A DNA stretch of 64,000 bases from Shimia sp040370365 (GCF_040370365.1 NZ_BAABWQ010000002.1:248001-312000), one strand, 5' to 3'. Positions 50,698 through 59,922 are shown, numbered from the stretch's first letter. Numbers and translations: made by a program. The notes: a model not told the origin generated them from the letters alone.

Positions 50698-51006
50698 TTA
50701 TACCGAAATCTGAACGTCCACGCCGGCCGCCAGATCGAGCTTCATCAGCGCGTCTACGGTCTGCGGGGTCGGATCAACGATGTCGAGCAGACGCTTGTGC
50801 GTACGGATCTCGAACTGATCGCGGGATTTCTTATCTACGTGTGGACCACGCAGAACGGTGAACTTCTCAATCTTGTTGGGAAGTGGGATCGGGCCACGAA
50901 CCTGCGCGCCGGTGCGCTTTGCAGTGTTCACGATTTCCTGAGTGCTGGCATCCAGTACACGGTAATCAAAAGCCTTCAGCCGAATGCGAATATTTTGACT
51001 TTGCAT
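50698..51006 (-). CDS. rpsJ: 30S ribosomal protein S10
   Basis: 102 residues: MQSQNIRIRLKAFDYRVLDA, TQEIVNTAKRTGAQVRGPIP. The start at 51006 is decided by AAGGCTGACGAA upstream and by the family start; the longer frame to 51108 is leader. S10 also serves transcription antitermination with NusB. It is the first gene of the cluster; fusA and tuf, usually upstream, are not here. Confidence 0.97.
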   Translation of the reverse strand: MQSQNIRIRLKAFDYRVLDASTQEIVNTAKRTGAQVRGPIPLPNKIEKFTVLRGPHVDKKSRDQFEIRTHKRLLDIVDPTPQTVDALMKLDLAAGVDVQISV

Positions 51007-51123
51007 TTCGTCAGCCTTGTATAGGCGTTGGAGTTGAGAGGAGGAGCCGCGACCATCGCAAACCCTCGTCGAACCCAAAAGACGGGACAAAGCCCGCCTT
51101 ACGTTCACGATAGGAACCAGCGC

Positions 51124-51152
51124 CCTTTACAGCCGATTCCAAAGACTGGCAA
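51124..51152 (-). promoter_or_regulatory. candidate promoter for rpsJ
   Basis: On the minus strand TTGCCA (51147-51152), 17-bp spacer, TAAAGG (51124-51129), about 115 nt before the rpsJ start. Confidence 0.55.
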
Positions 51153-51675
51153 GGAATTAATCCATATTCCGTCTTTCGGTTCACTTTCTCATCAAAACCA
51201 CGTGCCTTTCATCCGCTTACCTTTTGACATTTAGCGGGCAGTACTAAGAAGCGCACTGTCCACACGATATGTCGGCCCGATTTTAAGTCACTCCATTGGG
51301 CGCACGAGAACTGCCGCATGGCTGACCTTACCAACTGTGTTCGCCACAACCGTTTACATCGAACCCCACACTACGGCCAAAGCGATGTGCCCTAGCACGG
51401 TGGGCACCTCCAGAGTTCAAACCGCGTTCAAGAAACTAACGTGCACTTCGGCAATATCGGTTCCTCAACAATTCTTCTTAGAACGCCTGCCATGAGCGAC
51501 CCAAAGGTCGCCAGTAGAGAACGTGGTACTTGTTATTTTTCGGGCTACTGATCGGAGTGCGATATTGACAGGCCCAGCGCTCGTTTTCGAAGTCGGACTA
51601 AGATTGTACCGCAAGCCCGCAACGCTTCGCTATAGTCGGGCTGTTGCCCAACGAAGAGCTTCGAACAACATATTT
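51153..51675. other. 523-bp stretch without a recognisable gene
   Basis: No ORF with family-like sequence and no terminator were found. It separates the ribosomal cluster from the sensor-kinase locus. Only upstream elements of the rpsJ promoter are expected. Confidence 0.4.
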
Positions 51676-54171
51676 TCAGGCCCAAGTCTTCCGTGCGTGA
51701 TCGACCTCGGCTTGGATGTTTGAAATTAGGGTGCTTTGGCCCTCACCCCACGCATCATCGGGAAAATTTTGAAGTTCTTGCAAAGCGACCCACAATGGCT
51801 CCAAGCCAAGTATTGCCGCCGAACCGGAGAGGCGGTGAGCCTCTTCTCGCACTTTTTCACTGATGTAAGAACTCTCAGATATAGATGATAGCAAATCTTC
51901 GATTTCAATAAGAGCTTCATCGAGTGCAGCCTGAAATTTCTCCATACCGAATTGCTGAAGGAACTCCGGAATTTTCTTTTCTGATTCACCGACGAAATCA
52001 TCGACCACATCTATCCCCCAAAGGGCAGCAAGAGACTGGTGAATTACGGCCTTGTTGAGAGGTTTTATCAGCACGTCGGTAAAGCTCTCGGAACGGATTT
52101 TGGCATGATCGGCCGGAGCGGCATGCGCGGTGACGGCCATTGCTGTCGCGTTTTGCGATGCACCGCTTCGCGTGCGGATGCGAGCAAGCGTTTCAATCCC
52201 GTCAATTTCAGGCATGCTGATGTCCAAGAACATAACTTCGAAGGCTGTCTCAGCAGCAAGATCAATTGCCTGAAATCCATCGCTGGCTTCCGTTACGACG
52301 CCGCCCAATTCCGTCAAAATAGCCGTCAATACATCGCGGTTGATTTTATTGTCGTCAACGACGAGACATCGGAAGCCCGCGGGTAGTGAGGGCAAACTCT
52401 GCTCTCCGAAACCAGACACCGGTGTTGCTTCGCGTTGCGCCACGGGAGGCAGTGGTACGCGAACCGTTATCAAACTGCCCTCATTTAGTTCGCTTTCCAC
52501 CTCAATGAAGCCCCGCATCCCCTCGAGCAATCCCTTGGTGATAGCTAAACCAAGGCCGGTCCCGCTGTTTGTGCGATCATAGGCTGTATCCACGGTCACA
52601 AATTCTTCGAAGATCCTTCCGAGATTTTCAGGCGCTATACCGACACCGGTGTCAGCAATGCGCACCTCTACCACTTCACTGTTATCTAACCGCTCAACGT
52701 CGACCGATACGATCCCATCCTCGGTAAACTTGAGCGCGTTCCCAACCAAATTGACCAGACATCTTTGAAAAGACGTTTGATTGCCTGTCACCCATGTCAA
52801 ATCTGGCGTGAGGAACTCGACTGTCAGCTTGTTATTCCGGGCTTCTGCGTGACCCTGTAAACTGTCCAAAGTGCTTTGAACCAAAGCTTTCAAATCAAAT
52901 ACATCGCGTTTCTCATCGAGGGCTTGCGCTGAAATGCTTGACAGCTCCAAAACATCGTTCACATGCGACAACAACAATTCGCCGGACACAGAGATCGCAT
53001 TGAGATGCTGGGCTTGCTTCTCACTCAACCCGTCTTTCTCCAGAACATCTAGCGACCCAAGAATACCGTTCAACGGAGTCCGCATTTCGTGGCTCATCAC
53101 GGTTAGCAAATCAGATTTTGCACGTTCGCTGTCCTGCGCTTTCGTCAGAGCTGAACGCAATTCTTCCTCTGCTATCAACTCAGAGGTGATGTCTCTAAGG
53201 AAAGAAACAAATACTCTCTCGCCGCTCGCATCAGAGAGCGAAATTGACAGTTCAACAGGAAAGACTTCGCCCGACTTTCTCAACCCTTCCAAACGCAAAC
53301 GCCCTTTTCCAATGACGTGGGCTTCGCCAGTCTTCAAGAACCTGCGCATTCCGTCCCTGTGCAGCGCTCTCAACCGCGCAGGGACAACCAACTCTGACAT
53401 ATCTGCGCCTAGGGCTTCTTCACGGCTATACCCAAATACCGCTTCAGCCGCGCCATTGAATTCCATGATCCGACCGTTTGTATCAACGACTAAAACCGCA
53501 TCCAGTGACGAGGCAATTGCGGCCTCGTATCTAGCGCGTGCGACTTCACTCATTTGCGAAACCCTCAAACCCTGTCGAAAGAGAGTAATCAAAATCCCGA
53601 CAGCAAACATCAAAAGGCAGATCAAAAGGACGAGGCCATAGGCGGATCGCTTTAGAGTTCCTGAAAGCGTGGCACGCCTCTCTGCCTCTTGCTGTGAGAA
53701 CACCTCGACCCCAGCGAGAGCGAGCCCACGAACCACCGTACGCAATTCGACAACCGCAATATTCAAGTCTGGTAAAGCGGCTTCTAGTAGACCGTCATCT
53801 GCATCAATGACTGGTGCGGTCACATCCAAAAAATCGACCACGATGGCCAACCTCTTCACCGTATCTTCGTCACTCGAGAGAGATTTAAAAAATGCACTTT
53901 GCCGGAACGTGGTGATCCGGCTGAAAAAAATGTCAAAGCGCTTCCTGACAGTGCTAAATTCGCCAGTGGCCTCTGCTCGAGCGTCAAGAATTGCGTTCTG
54001 CAATCCCATCAGCTCAACCTCCAGTTGCGACATGGTCCAGCTGACATCATCGTTCTGAGCCGTCGCAAGCGCTTGCAGATCAGCGAAGACCTTACGCTCG
54101 AGCACACCTACAGAGAGGAGGCTGGCGACCAACAAGCCTGCGAACAACAAGTAGGGCCACCGCCCGATCAT
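51676..54171 (-). CDS. hybrid sensor histidine kinase with PAS, receiver and HPt domains
   Basis: 831 residues. TM1 is about 8-24, a periplasmic all-helical region spans ~25-172 and TM2 is ~175-197. A PAS domain follows at ~210-330 (AVLVVDTNGRIMEFNGAAEA), then HisKA with the phospho-accepting His361 in VMSHEMRTPLNGI. The HATPase domain has NLVGNALKFT, DTGVGI and GTGLGLAI at ~470-575, the receiver CLVVDDNKINRDV carries the phospho-Asp650 in FLDISMPEIDG, and the C-terminal HPt domain has His779 in REEAHRLSGSAAILG. This is a complete internal phosphorelay. It lies 36 bp after the PruR-like gene on the same strand, so the small periplasmic protein is a likely input partner, and the divergent LuxR-type regulator is a likely output. 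Confidence 0.92.
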   Translation of the reverse strand: MIGRWPYLLFAGLLVASLLSVGVLERKVFADLQALATAQNDDVSWTMSQLEVELMGLQNAILDARAEATGEFSTVRKRFDIFFSRITTFRQSAFFKSLSSDEDTVKRLAIVVDFLDVTAPVIDADDGLLEAALPDLNIAVVELRTVVRGLALAGVEVFSQQEAERRATLSGTLKRSAYGLVLLICLLMFAVGILITLFRQGLRVSQMSEVARARYEAAIASSLDAVLVVDTNGRIMEFNGAAEAVFGYSREEALGADMSELVVPARLRALHRDGMRRFLKTGEAHVIGKGRLRLEGLRKSGEVFPVELSISLSDASGERVFVSFLRDITSELIAEEELRSALTKAQDSERAKSDLLTVMSHEMRTPLNGILGSLDVLEKDGLSEKQAQHLNAISVSGELLLSHVNDVLELSSISAQALDEKRDVFDLKALVQSTLDSLQGHAEARNNKLTVEFLTPDLTWVTGNQTSFQRCLVNLVGNALKFTEDGIVSVDVERLDNSEVVEVRIADTGVGIAPENLGRIFEEFVTVDTAYDRTNSGTGLGLAITKGLLEGMRGFIEVESELNEGSLITVRVPLPPVAQREATPVSGFGEQSLPSLPAGFRCLVVDDNKINRDVLTAILTELGGVVTEASDGFQAIDLAAETAFEVMFLDISMPEIDGIETLARIRTRSGASQNATAMAVTAHAAPADHAKIRSESFTDVLIKPLNKAVIHQSLAALWGIDVVDDFVGESEKKIPEFLQQFGMEKFQAALDEALIEIEDLLSSISESSYISEKVREEAHRLSGSAAILGLEPLWVALQELQNFPDDAWGEGQSTLISNIQAEVDHARKTWA

Positions 54172-54207
54172 TCTCGGTTTATCTATGCGTCGAATAGTGA
54201 CCTCAAA

Positions 54208-54699
54208 TTACTCCTCCCCAATCACCTCAAGGCGATTGAGCTGCCAAATGCTGCGTGAATAAAACTCTTCTGTCTTGTATTTTTCGTTATCATCATATGG
54301 GTAAACGATCCACAAAGGACCTTTGTCTCGTAACGGCATGGTCTCGCCGTTCCGAGAATAGGCAATAATCGGCCCGCCTTCCACCGCATCTGAAACCGGT
54401 ATCGATACTGCGTAATCATTGGCTGCCGTCGCTCGCAACATTCCGCCACTTGCTCCGACTGTCTTTAGCAACGCTTTCAAGGACACCCCCTCAAAAACTT
54501 GGGGCCCCTCGGTCCAAATGGTTTCCGTTTCAAACACAGTTGCGGGCATCCCGCGCAGGTCTTCAGACGTCAACGCCCATGTAGTGCCCTGCGGAGGAGA
54601 TGCTACGTCTCCGGATACCGAAAGCAAGACATCAGACGCAGCCCCAAAAGACGGCAAACAAACTGCGATCGCTACGACCAGCCCCCTGAAATGCATCAT
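54208..54699 (-). CDS. PruR-like periplasmic pterin/molybdopterin-binding-fold protein
   Basis: 163 residues: a signal peptide (VAIAVCLPSFGAAS), then a small domain with the SUOX/molybdopterin-oxidoreductase fold text TWALTSEDLRGMPATVFETE, FEGVSLKALLKTVGA, PLRDKGPLWIVYPYDDNEKY and SRSIWQLNRLEVI. The full catalytic machinery of a molybdoenzyme is absent at this length. The closest known role I can name is PruR of Agrobacterium, a periplasmic pterin-binding protein that controls a neighbouring membrane sensor (DcpA). Here the next gene is the hybrid kinase. The start is taken at the first of two adjacent ATGs, with AAAGGGGAATAAGAAC upstream. Confidence 0.72.
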   Translation of the reverse strand: MMHFRGLVVAIAVCLPSFGAASDVLLSVSGDVASPPQGTTWALTSEDLRGMPATVFETETIWTEGPQVFEGVSLKALLKTVGASGGMLRATAANDYAVSIPVSDAVEGGPIIAYSRNGETMPLRDKGPLWIVYPYDDNEKYKTEEFYSRSIWQLNRLEVIGEE

Positions 54700-54939
54700 G
54701 TTCTTATTCCCCTTTGCATGTTCATTGGGGTGGTTTCTCGCACATGCACCCGTCGCGCTGCTCAGTGCATTCGGTCAAATAGCTAACCTTAAGTATAGCT
54801 TGGATACACGATCGATGGGCGTTCACACCCTATGATTTCATTTCTGAGCACGTATCTATGCGAAATTTCATAGGGTTATCCAATGTTGCAAGGCCTTCAC
54901 CTTCACGGCCTCCGACACAAAGAAATTAAGGAGAAAGTA

Positions 54940-55656
54940 ATGCAGTACGTTCAACTTGAAGATACAGCTGACACCACTGGCGGAACTCACACCAAGCCGC
55001 TAGTGTCTAAGGGTTATCATCGCACAAGGCGTCCTGTATCCATGCGAATTTTGCTTGCCGACGACCACGGCATGGTCCGTGAAACCATTTCTGCTTACCT
55101 GACAAACGAGGGGCGTGCAGCTGTTGTAGCAGCTTCAGATTTTTTTGAAGCGATGAAGGCATTGGATCAGAAAGGACCATTTGATCTCGTTTTGTTGGAC
55201 TTTTCCATGCCAGGCATGAATGGGCTTCAAGGGCTTACCGACGCGATCAAGGCAAACCCGGATCAGGCCTTTGCAATCATCAGTGGCACGGCAACCAACA
55301 AAGTGGCCCACGAAGCACTGGCTGCGGGCGCAATCGGGTTTCTGCCAAAAACGATGGGCGCCAAATCTCTTGTGAACGCCGTCCGGTTTATGATTGCAGG
55401 AGAAACATTCGTTCCCGCCAGCGTATTGGCTGACAAAGATGGACGCGAGGACAACGATTTTTCTAAGCAATTCAGCATGCGTGAAAAACAAGTGTTGGCA
55501 TGGCTCTGCAAAGGCGCATCGAATAAAGAGATTGCGCGAGATCTCGATCTTCAGGAGGTCACAATCAAGCTACACGTGCGGACTGTATGTAAGAAGCTCA
55601 ACGCCAAGAACCGCACTCAGGCTGCAATCTTGGCGAAAGAAGCAGGTTTTGAATAA
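54940..55656 (+). CDS. LuxR/NarL-type response regulator
   Basis: 238 residues. A 34-residue N-terminal extension precedes the receiver domain (MRILLADDHGMVRETISAYL, phospho-Asp at residue 87 in LVLLDFSMPGMNG, then IISGTATNKVAHEALAAGA, FLPKTM with the conserved Lys). The C-terminal LuxR helix-turn-helix has MREKQVLAWLCKGASNKEIA and LHVRTVCKKLNAKNRTQAAI. The ATG at 54940 is chosen because TTAAGGAGAAAGTA lies just upstream. It is divergent from the PruR-like/kinase pair across 240 bp and is the probable output of that phosphorelay. It is convergent with the RTX gene. Confidence 0.9.
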   Translation: MQYVQLEDTADTTGGTHTKPLVSKGYHRTRRPVSMRILLADDHGMVRETISAYLTNEGRAAVVAASDFFEAMKALDQKGPFDLVLLDFSMPGMNGLQGLTDAIKANPDQAFAIISGTATNKVAHEALAAGAIGFLPKTMGAKSLVNAVRFMIAGETFVPASVLADKDGREDNDFSKQFSMREKQVLAWLCKGASNKEIARDLDLQEVTIKLHVRTVCKKLNAKNRTQAAILAKEAGFE

Positions 55657-55665
55657 ACCTGCTTC
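55639..55665. terminator. bidirectional terminator between the regulator and RTX genes
   Basis: Perfect 11-bp inverted repeat GAAGCAGGTTT / AAACCTGCTTC with a 5-nt loop, overlapping the regulator stop codon and 10 bp from the RTX stop. It can act for both convergent genes; U-runs are weak. Confidence 0.6.
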
Positions 55666-55674
55666 ATACGAGTT

Positions 55675-58293
55675 TCAGCCAAATAAGATATTGTCATAGA
55701 TGGTTGTCGCGTCTTCGGCTCCGCCAACCAAAATCAACGTTGTACCGTTATCCAATCCGAAATGAAGGTCGGGACCAGCGAACGATACATTTTCTGAAAA
55801 CCAAGCAGCGAAATCCGACTCTGTCGTTCCAGTATCCAAGCCACGGAAGTCCAATCGATCACCTTCCGTTAGATTGAAATCTAGGATTTGGTCAGTCGAT
55901 CCATCCAAATCATCAGAACGAAATACGAATCTATCAGCGCCCGAACCTCCACTTGCGATGTCACTACCTGCACCGAGATAAAGCCGATCGTTTCCGGCCC
56001 CCGCGTCGAGCGTATCGTCGCCGCTCGCTCCAGACAAATAGTCATTTCCGGCGCCGCCATCGATGCTATCATCCCCTCGGTCTCCGCGTAGTTGATCGCG
56101 CCCCTCCCCACCTATAAGTAGGTCATCCGCAGCTCCGCCACGCAAATTGTCATCGCCGCCACCGCCTTCTAGCGTGTCGTTTCCGCCACCACCTCGCAAG
56201 CTATCAGCACCTGTGCCACCGTCCAAAACGTCGTTACCGGAGCCGCCAATCAGGCTATCTTCGCCCAGACCACCGTATAAAGCGTCGTCGCCAGAACCGC
56301 CGGTCAACTGGTCGCCACCCTCACCGCCGTCGAGAGTATCATTTCCAGATCCGCCGCTCAAAACGTCGTCTCCGCCGTCCCCAGAAAGCCTATCGTCACC
56401 AGAACCGCCGGTCATGTCATCGGCACCATCTCCGCCAGACAGAACGTCATTTTGCCCACCGCCAGAAAGCGTGTCATTTCCACCGCTGCCAAACAAAAAG
56501 TCGGACCCAGATCCGCCACTCAGAACGTCATTGGACTGTCCACCATCCAAAGTGTCATGCCCCGCAGATCCCCGCAATGTATCGTCACCGGATCCCCCTA
56601 GAAGCACGTCATCGTTTTCCGGTAAGGGGTTGCCAAATTGATCAAACCGCAAACCATCGCTGTCGTAATGTGAAATAATATCGCTCACAGAACCAGGCCC
56701 TGCGCCGCCATCCAGGTAGTCATCGCCCTCGCCACCAATCAACGTGTCGCCGGCACCACCACCAATCAGGTCATCCGATCCAATGCCGCCCGAAAGCGTA
56801 TCGTTTCCGGCTTCGCCAACAAGTGTATCGTTGTAGGTCAAAGCGCCTTCCGCAGTCGCTACAAGTTCTAGATCGCGGATCAAAACAGATGAAGTTAGAT
56901 CAACCTGAACAAAGGGGCTTTCGGCAGTCGGGTCAGCTGCACCATCATTAGAGTATGATCCTGGCGCTGACGTCATCAGGTGCAGGCTTGCCTCTCCCGA
57001 GATCGGATCGATGACAACTTGATAGATGCCTCCTGCGTTTCCAGTCGCATCGTTCATGTCATGGTCGCCGTTGTTACCACCAACAAACAGATTTCCGTCG
57101 GCATCCATGATCGCGGCACCGAATGTAACCAGCGGCGCGCCATCCAACGCAACGCCATCTACCACCGTGGCGGTGACCGGAACTGTCGTGAAGACCGGAG
57201 TTCCTCCGGAGATATCCACCACAAGAAGAATTGTATTTTCTCCTTCAGCCGATGGCCGTGCAACTCCATAAAAACACTGCGTGTTTGAGTCGAACGCAAC
57301 ATCGTAAACCCGATGTTGAACCAGATCATTTGGCAAATTATGCACTGTAACTACGGGATTACCTTGCTCGTCAAACTGATTGACATCAATGACTGAAATT
57401 CGGTCCATACTCGATTGGAAGGACCACAGGTTGCCGCTGTCATCGAAATCTCCCGTCCATGCACGGTATGGCGTTTCGCCAATGCGATAGCTGTTTCCCT
57501 CAGCATCGATCATGATCAAATCAGATCGACTTACTGTGTTTCCTAGGCAGTCTACTCCATTTCCAACGGCAATTGCGTACAACAGATCGTCTTCGGCGTT
57601 GTACCCCATTGAATTTACATTCACTGTGCCCACTGCACCGGCCATTTCATATGTTTGGGTCTCAACATCAAACACATGTAGCGTGCCGTTGAGGACCTGA
57701 TACAAATTTGACTGCCCTTCTGCAAAAACTGCGACTTCAACCGATTGTCCACCGATCTCCATTTCACGTGCATAGTGGAGAACGGGCCCAGATGTGTCGA
57801 TTACAGGACCCCCTGCGGTGCCATCGATGGATCGGATCGTGATGTCAGAGGTGCTGTCGTCTGCGACAAATGAAACATCAAATTGTGTGAATGCTCCGCT
57901 TTCGGTGGAAACAGTGTCCAAAACCACCCCATCCACCAAAACCTCAATCGACGCTCCCACATGCCCGGCCGCAAAGTTTGCCGCCAGATCAAATGTCATA
58001 TTGTAGACGCCACCGCCTTCGGTTGAGATGACCTGAGACATGGCCTGATGACCATTTTCTAGCGCAACGACTGTCCAGTGACCGCTTTCAGCATAGTCTT
58101 GAAATCCGACGGCACTGTTTGTCCCCTCAAGTAAGTTACTCTCTGAATAATCGCCGTGTATTTCGTCGTTCCCGGCTCCTCCAGAGAGGCTATCGTCACC
58201 TGCCAAACCGATCATGATGTCGTCGGCGGATGTTCCTGTTTGTTCGTCAGAGAGACCTGTACCAAGAATGGCGGAAAGGTTGCTGTCAGGCAT
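55675..58293 (-). CDS. RTX calcium-binding repeat protein, probably type I secreted
   Basis: 872 residues, no N-terminal signal peptide. A short RTX patch lies near residues 25-50 (GDDSLSGGAGNDEIHGD), followed by a beta-rich region of about 430 residues that resembles a DUF6923-like propeller-type domain (VFAEGQSNLYQVLNGTLHVF, TYEMAGAVGTVNVNSMGY). About 300 residues of GGxGxDxLx repeats follow at ~490-790 (for example GGSGDDTLRGSAGHDTLDGG). The C-terminal tail STDQILDFNLTEGDRLDFRG, ending ATTIYDNILFG, is typical of type I secretion substrates. No alginate epimerase or lyase motif is seen. The ATG has GAGGACGCATT upstream. It lies 46 bp after algD on the same strand, so it is probably transcribed with it, and may be a matrix or surface protein. 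Confidence 0.82.
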   Translation of the reverse strand: MPDSNLSAILGTGLSDEQTGTSADDIMIGLAGDDSLSGGAGNDEIHGDYSESNLLEGTNSAVGFQDYAESGHWTVVALENGHQAMSQVISTEGGGVYNMTFDLAANFAAGHVGASIEVLVDGVVLDTVSTESGAFTQFDVSFVADDSTSDITIRSIDGTAGGPVIDTSGPVLHYAREMEIGGQSVEVAVFAEGQSNLYQVLNGTLHVFDVETQTYEMAGAVGTVNVNSMGYNAEDDLLYAIAVGNGVDCLGNTVSRSDLIMIDAEGNSYRIGETPYRAWTGDFDDSGNLWSFQSSMDRISVIDVNQFDEQGNPVVTVHNLPNDLVQHRVYDVAFDSNTQCFYGVARPSAEGENTILLVVDISGGTPVFTTVPVTATVVDGVALDGAPLVTFGAAIMDADGNLFVGGNNGDHDMNDATGNAGGIYQVVIDPISGEASLHLMTSAPGSYSNDGAADPTAESPFVQVDLTSSVLIRDLELVATAEGALTYNDTLVGEAGNDTLSGGIGSDDLIGGGAGDTLIGGEGDDYLDGGAGPGSVSDIISHYDSDGLRFDQFGNPLPENDDVLLGGSGDDTLRGSAGHDTLDGGQSNDVLSGGSGSDFLFGSGGNDTLSGGGQNDVLSGGDGADDMTGGSGDDRLSGDGGDDVLSGGSGNDTLDGGEGGDQLTGGSGDDALYGGLGEDSLIGGSGNDVLDGGTGADSLRGGGGNDTLEGGGGDDNLRGGAADDLLIGGEGRDQLRGDRGDDSIDGGAGNDYLSGASGDDTLDAGAGNDRLYLGAGSDIASGGSGADRFVFRSDDLDGSTDQILDFNLTEGDRLDFRGLDTGTTESDFAAWFSENVSFAGPDLHFGLDNGTTLILVGGAEDATTIYDNILFG

Positions 58294-58339
58294 AATGCGT
58301 CCTCGCGTTTAAAGTTAAAGTTGGGTCAATGTGCTTTGA

Positions 58340-59734
58340 TCACCAGCCAATGCCGTTGATGGACACACTGGCTGGAGCTGTTTTGAACAGGCGCACAACA
58401 TCAATCACAGGCACATTTGGGTTGCCGACAACGGCGCTGCGGTACAGGTCGTTGCTGTGACAGACGATCACCACCTCTGCTTCCGCCATGACCGTACCGA
58501 CATCGTCCCGGAGCATGCCCTTTAAGCTATCCACCAGTTCAGATAGCCCTTTGCTGCCGTGTCGTGTGTAGCTGGCCAGACCAGCAATAGGGGTGTCTTT
58601 GGTCACAGCTGCATCATGTGCAACAATTTCGACTCCCTGTTGCTGAAGTTCGGCCATGGCTTCCAAGATCGGGCTCTCGCGCAGATCATCTGTGCCTTGC
58701 TTAAACGCCAGCCCAAGAACACCCACGCGCTTGGCACCCAACCTCTGCACCATTTCCACGGCTTGTCGAATTTGCTCAGAATTTGATTGTTCCAAACTGC
58801 TAATCATTGGCAGATCAACGCCAAGCGTATCCGCAACGTGCTTCACCGCCCGGACTTCTTTTGGCAAGCAGGATCCGCCATAGGCAAAGCCAGGCTTCAA
58901 ATAGTATGGGGACAGGTTGAGTTTCGTGTCTTGCGTGAACACATCCATCACCGCGTGGCTGTCAACACCCAGAGGTTTGCAAAGACGCCCCACTTCGTTG
59001 GCAAAGCAGACCTTGGTTGCGTGCCATACATTGTCGACATATTTGATGGTCTCTGCGACTTCGATGGTCGTCAGAATGGGCTTCGCATCAACCGGGGCGT
59101 AGATATTCCGCATAATTTCTGCAGTTGCAAAATCGGTTGTGCCAATGACTGTTTTGGGCGGATTGTGAAAGTCGTCAATCGCAACGCCTTCACGCAAGAA
59201 TTCAGGATTAAAACACACACCAAAGTCACGCCCAACCGTCTTACCGGAGATGCGCTCAAGAATCGGCGCCATAACACGCATCGTGGTGCCGGGCGGAATG
59301 GAGCAGCGCATCGCAAAGACGTGGAAACCCTCTTTGCCGCGCAGACCTTCGGCCATCGCTTCACTAGCCTGCTCGATATACGAATAATCACAGCCGCCAT
59401 CCGCTGCCGTCGGCGTACCAACAGACACAAAGGTCACATCTGTGTCTGCCACTGCGGCTCTGAGGTCTTGTGTCGCGCTGATCAAGCCGCCATCCACACC
59501 CTCGCTGAGCGTTTTTGACAAATCAGCCTCATGGATCGGGCTGCAGCCATTGCCGATTTGCTTCACTTTGTGCGCATCGACATCCACACCGACAACTTCA
59601 TGTCCAAGTTTTGCAAGGCACGCCGTCGAAACAGCACCAACATAGCCAAGGCCGACAACACTGATACGTGGCTTTGAATGAGGTTTGGTAACAACGATCT
59701 CTGCGTCAAAGGTAGAAAACTTCCGATATTCCAT
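58340..59734 (-). CDS. algD: GDP-mannose 6-dehydrogenase
   Basis: 464 residues. After an N-terminal extension of ~22 residues comes the NAD motif ISVVGLGYVGAVSTACLAKL. The middle domain has TIEVAETIKYVDNVWHATKV, which contains the N-x-x-H-A-x-K segment. The catalytic Cys289 is in GFAYGGSCLPKEVRA, and a C-terminal UDP/GDP-sugar domain has VGVLGLAFKQGTDDLRESP. The end INGIGW resembles the AlgD C-terminus. The close match to AlgD around DVFTQDTKLNLSPYYLKPGF favours GDP-mannose over UDP-glucose. It oxidises GDP-mannose to GDP-mannuronate in the cytoplasm, the committed step of alginate. The start has GGAGG upstream. A terminator lies between it and algA, so it has its own promoter. Confidence 0.85.
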   Translation of the reverse strand: MEYRKFSTFDAEIVVTKPHSKPRISVVGLGYVGAVSTACLAKLGHEVVGVDVDAHKVKQIGNGCSPIHEADLSKTLSEGVDGGLISATQDLRAAVADTDVTFVSVGTPTAADGGCDYSYIEQASEAMAEGLRGKEGFHVFAMRCSIPPGTTMRVMAPILERISGKTVGRDFGVCFNPEFLREGVAIDDFHNPPKTVIGTTDFATAEIMRNIYAPVDAKPILTTIEVAETIKYVDNVWHATKVCFANEVGRLCKPLGVDSHAVMDVFTQDTKLNLSPYYLKPGFAYGGSCLPKEVRAVKHVADTLGVDLPMISSLEQSNSEQIRQAVEMVQRLGAKRVGVLGLAFKQGTDDLRESPILEAMAELQQQGVEIVAHDAAVTKDTPIAGLASYTRHGSKGLSELVDSLKGMLRDDVGTVMAEAEVVIVCHSNDLYRSAVVGNPNVPVIDVVRLFKTAPASVSINGIGW

Positions 59735-59851
59735 AAAATTGTCCTCCTGGTTGAGATGATTTTATGGAAAAATGTCTCGTTGCCTTGATGACTTAAGATC
59801 AGAAATGAAGAGCGAAGGAACACCCGCCTATACCTTCGATTAGCTCCTGCC

Positions 59852-59889
59852 AAAAACAAAAATGCCTGCATGGTTTCCCATGCAGGCAT
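59852..59889 (-). terminator. rho-independent terminator after algA
   Basis: On the minus strand a perfect 12-bp stem ATGCCTGCATGG / CCATGCAGGCAT with a GAAA loop is followed by TTTTGTTTTTGG, 33 bp after the algA stop. It separates the alg44-alg8-algA unit from algD. Confidence 0.95.
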
Positions 59890-59922
59890 GCATTGCTCAC
59901 TAAACTGGGTAGGCTGAAATTC

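Noticed and set aside
55675..58293. RTX protein as an AlgE-type mannuronan C5-epimerase
   Set aside because: The N-terminal region does not show the right-handed helix repeats or catalytic motif of AlgE A-modules; it looks propeller-like instead.
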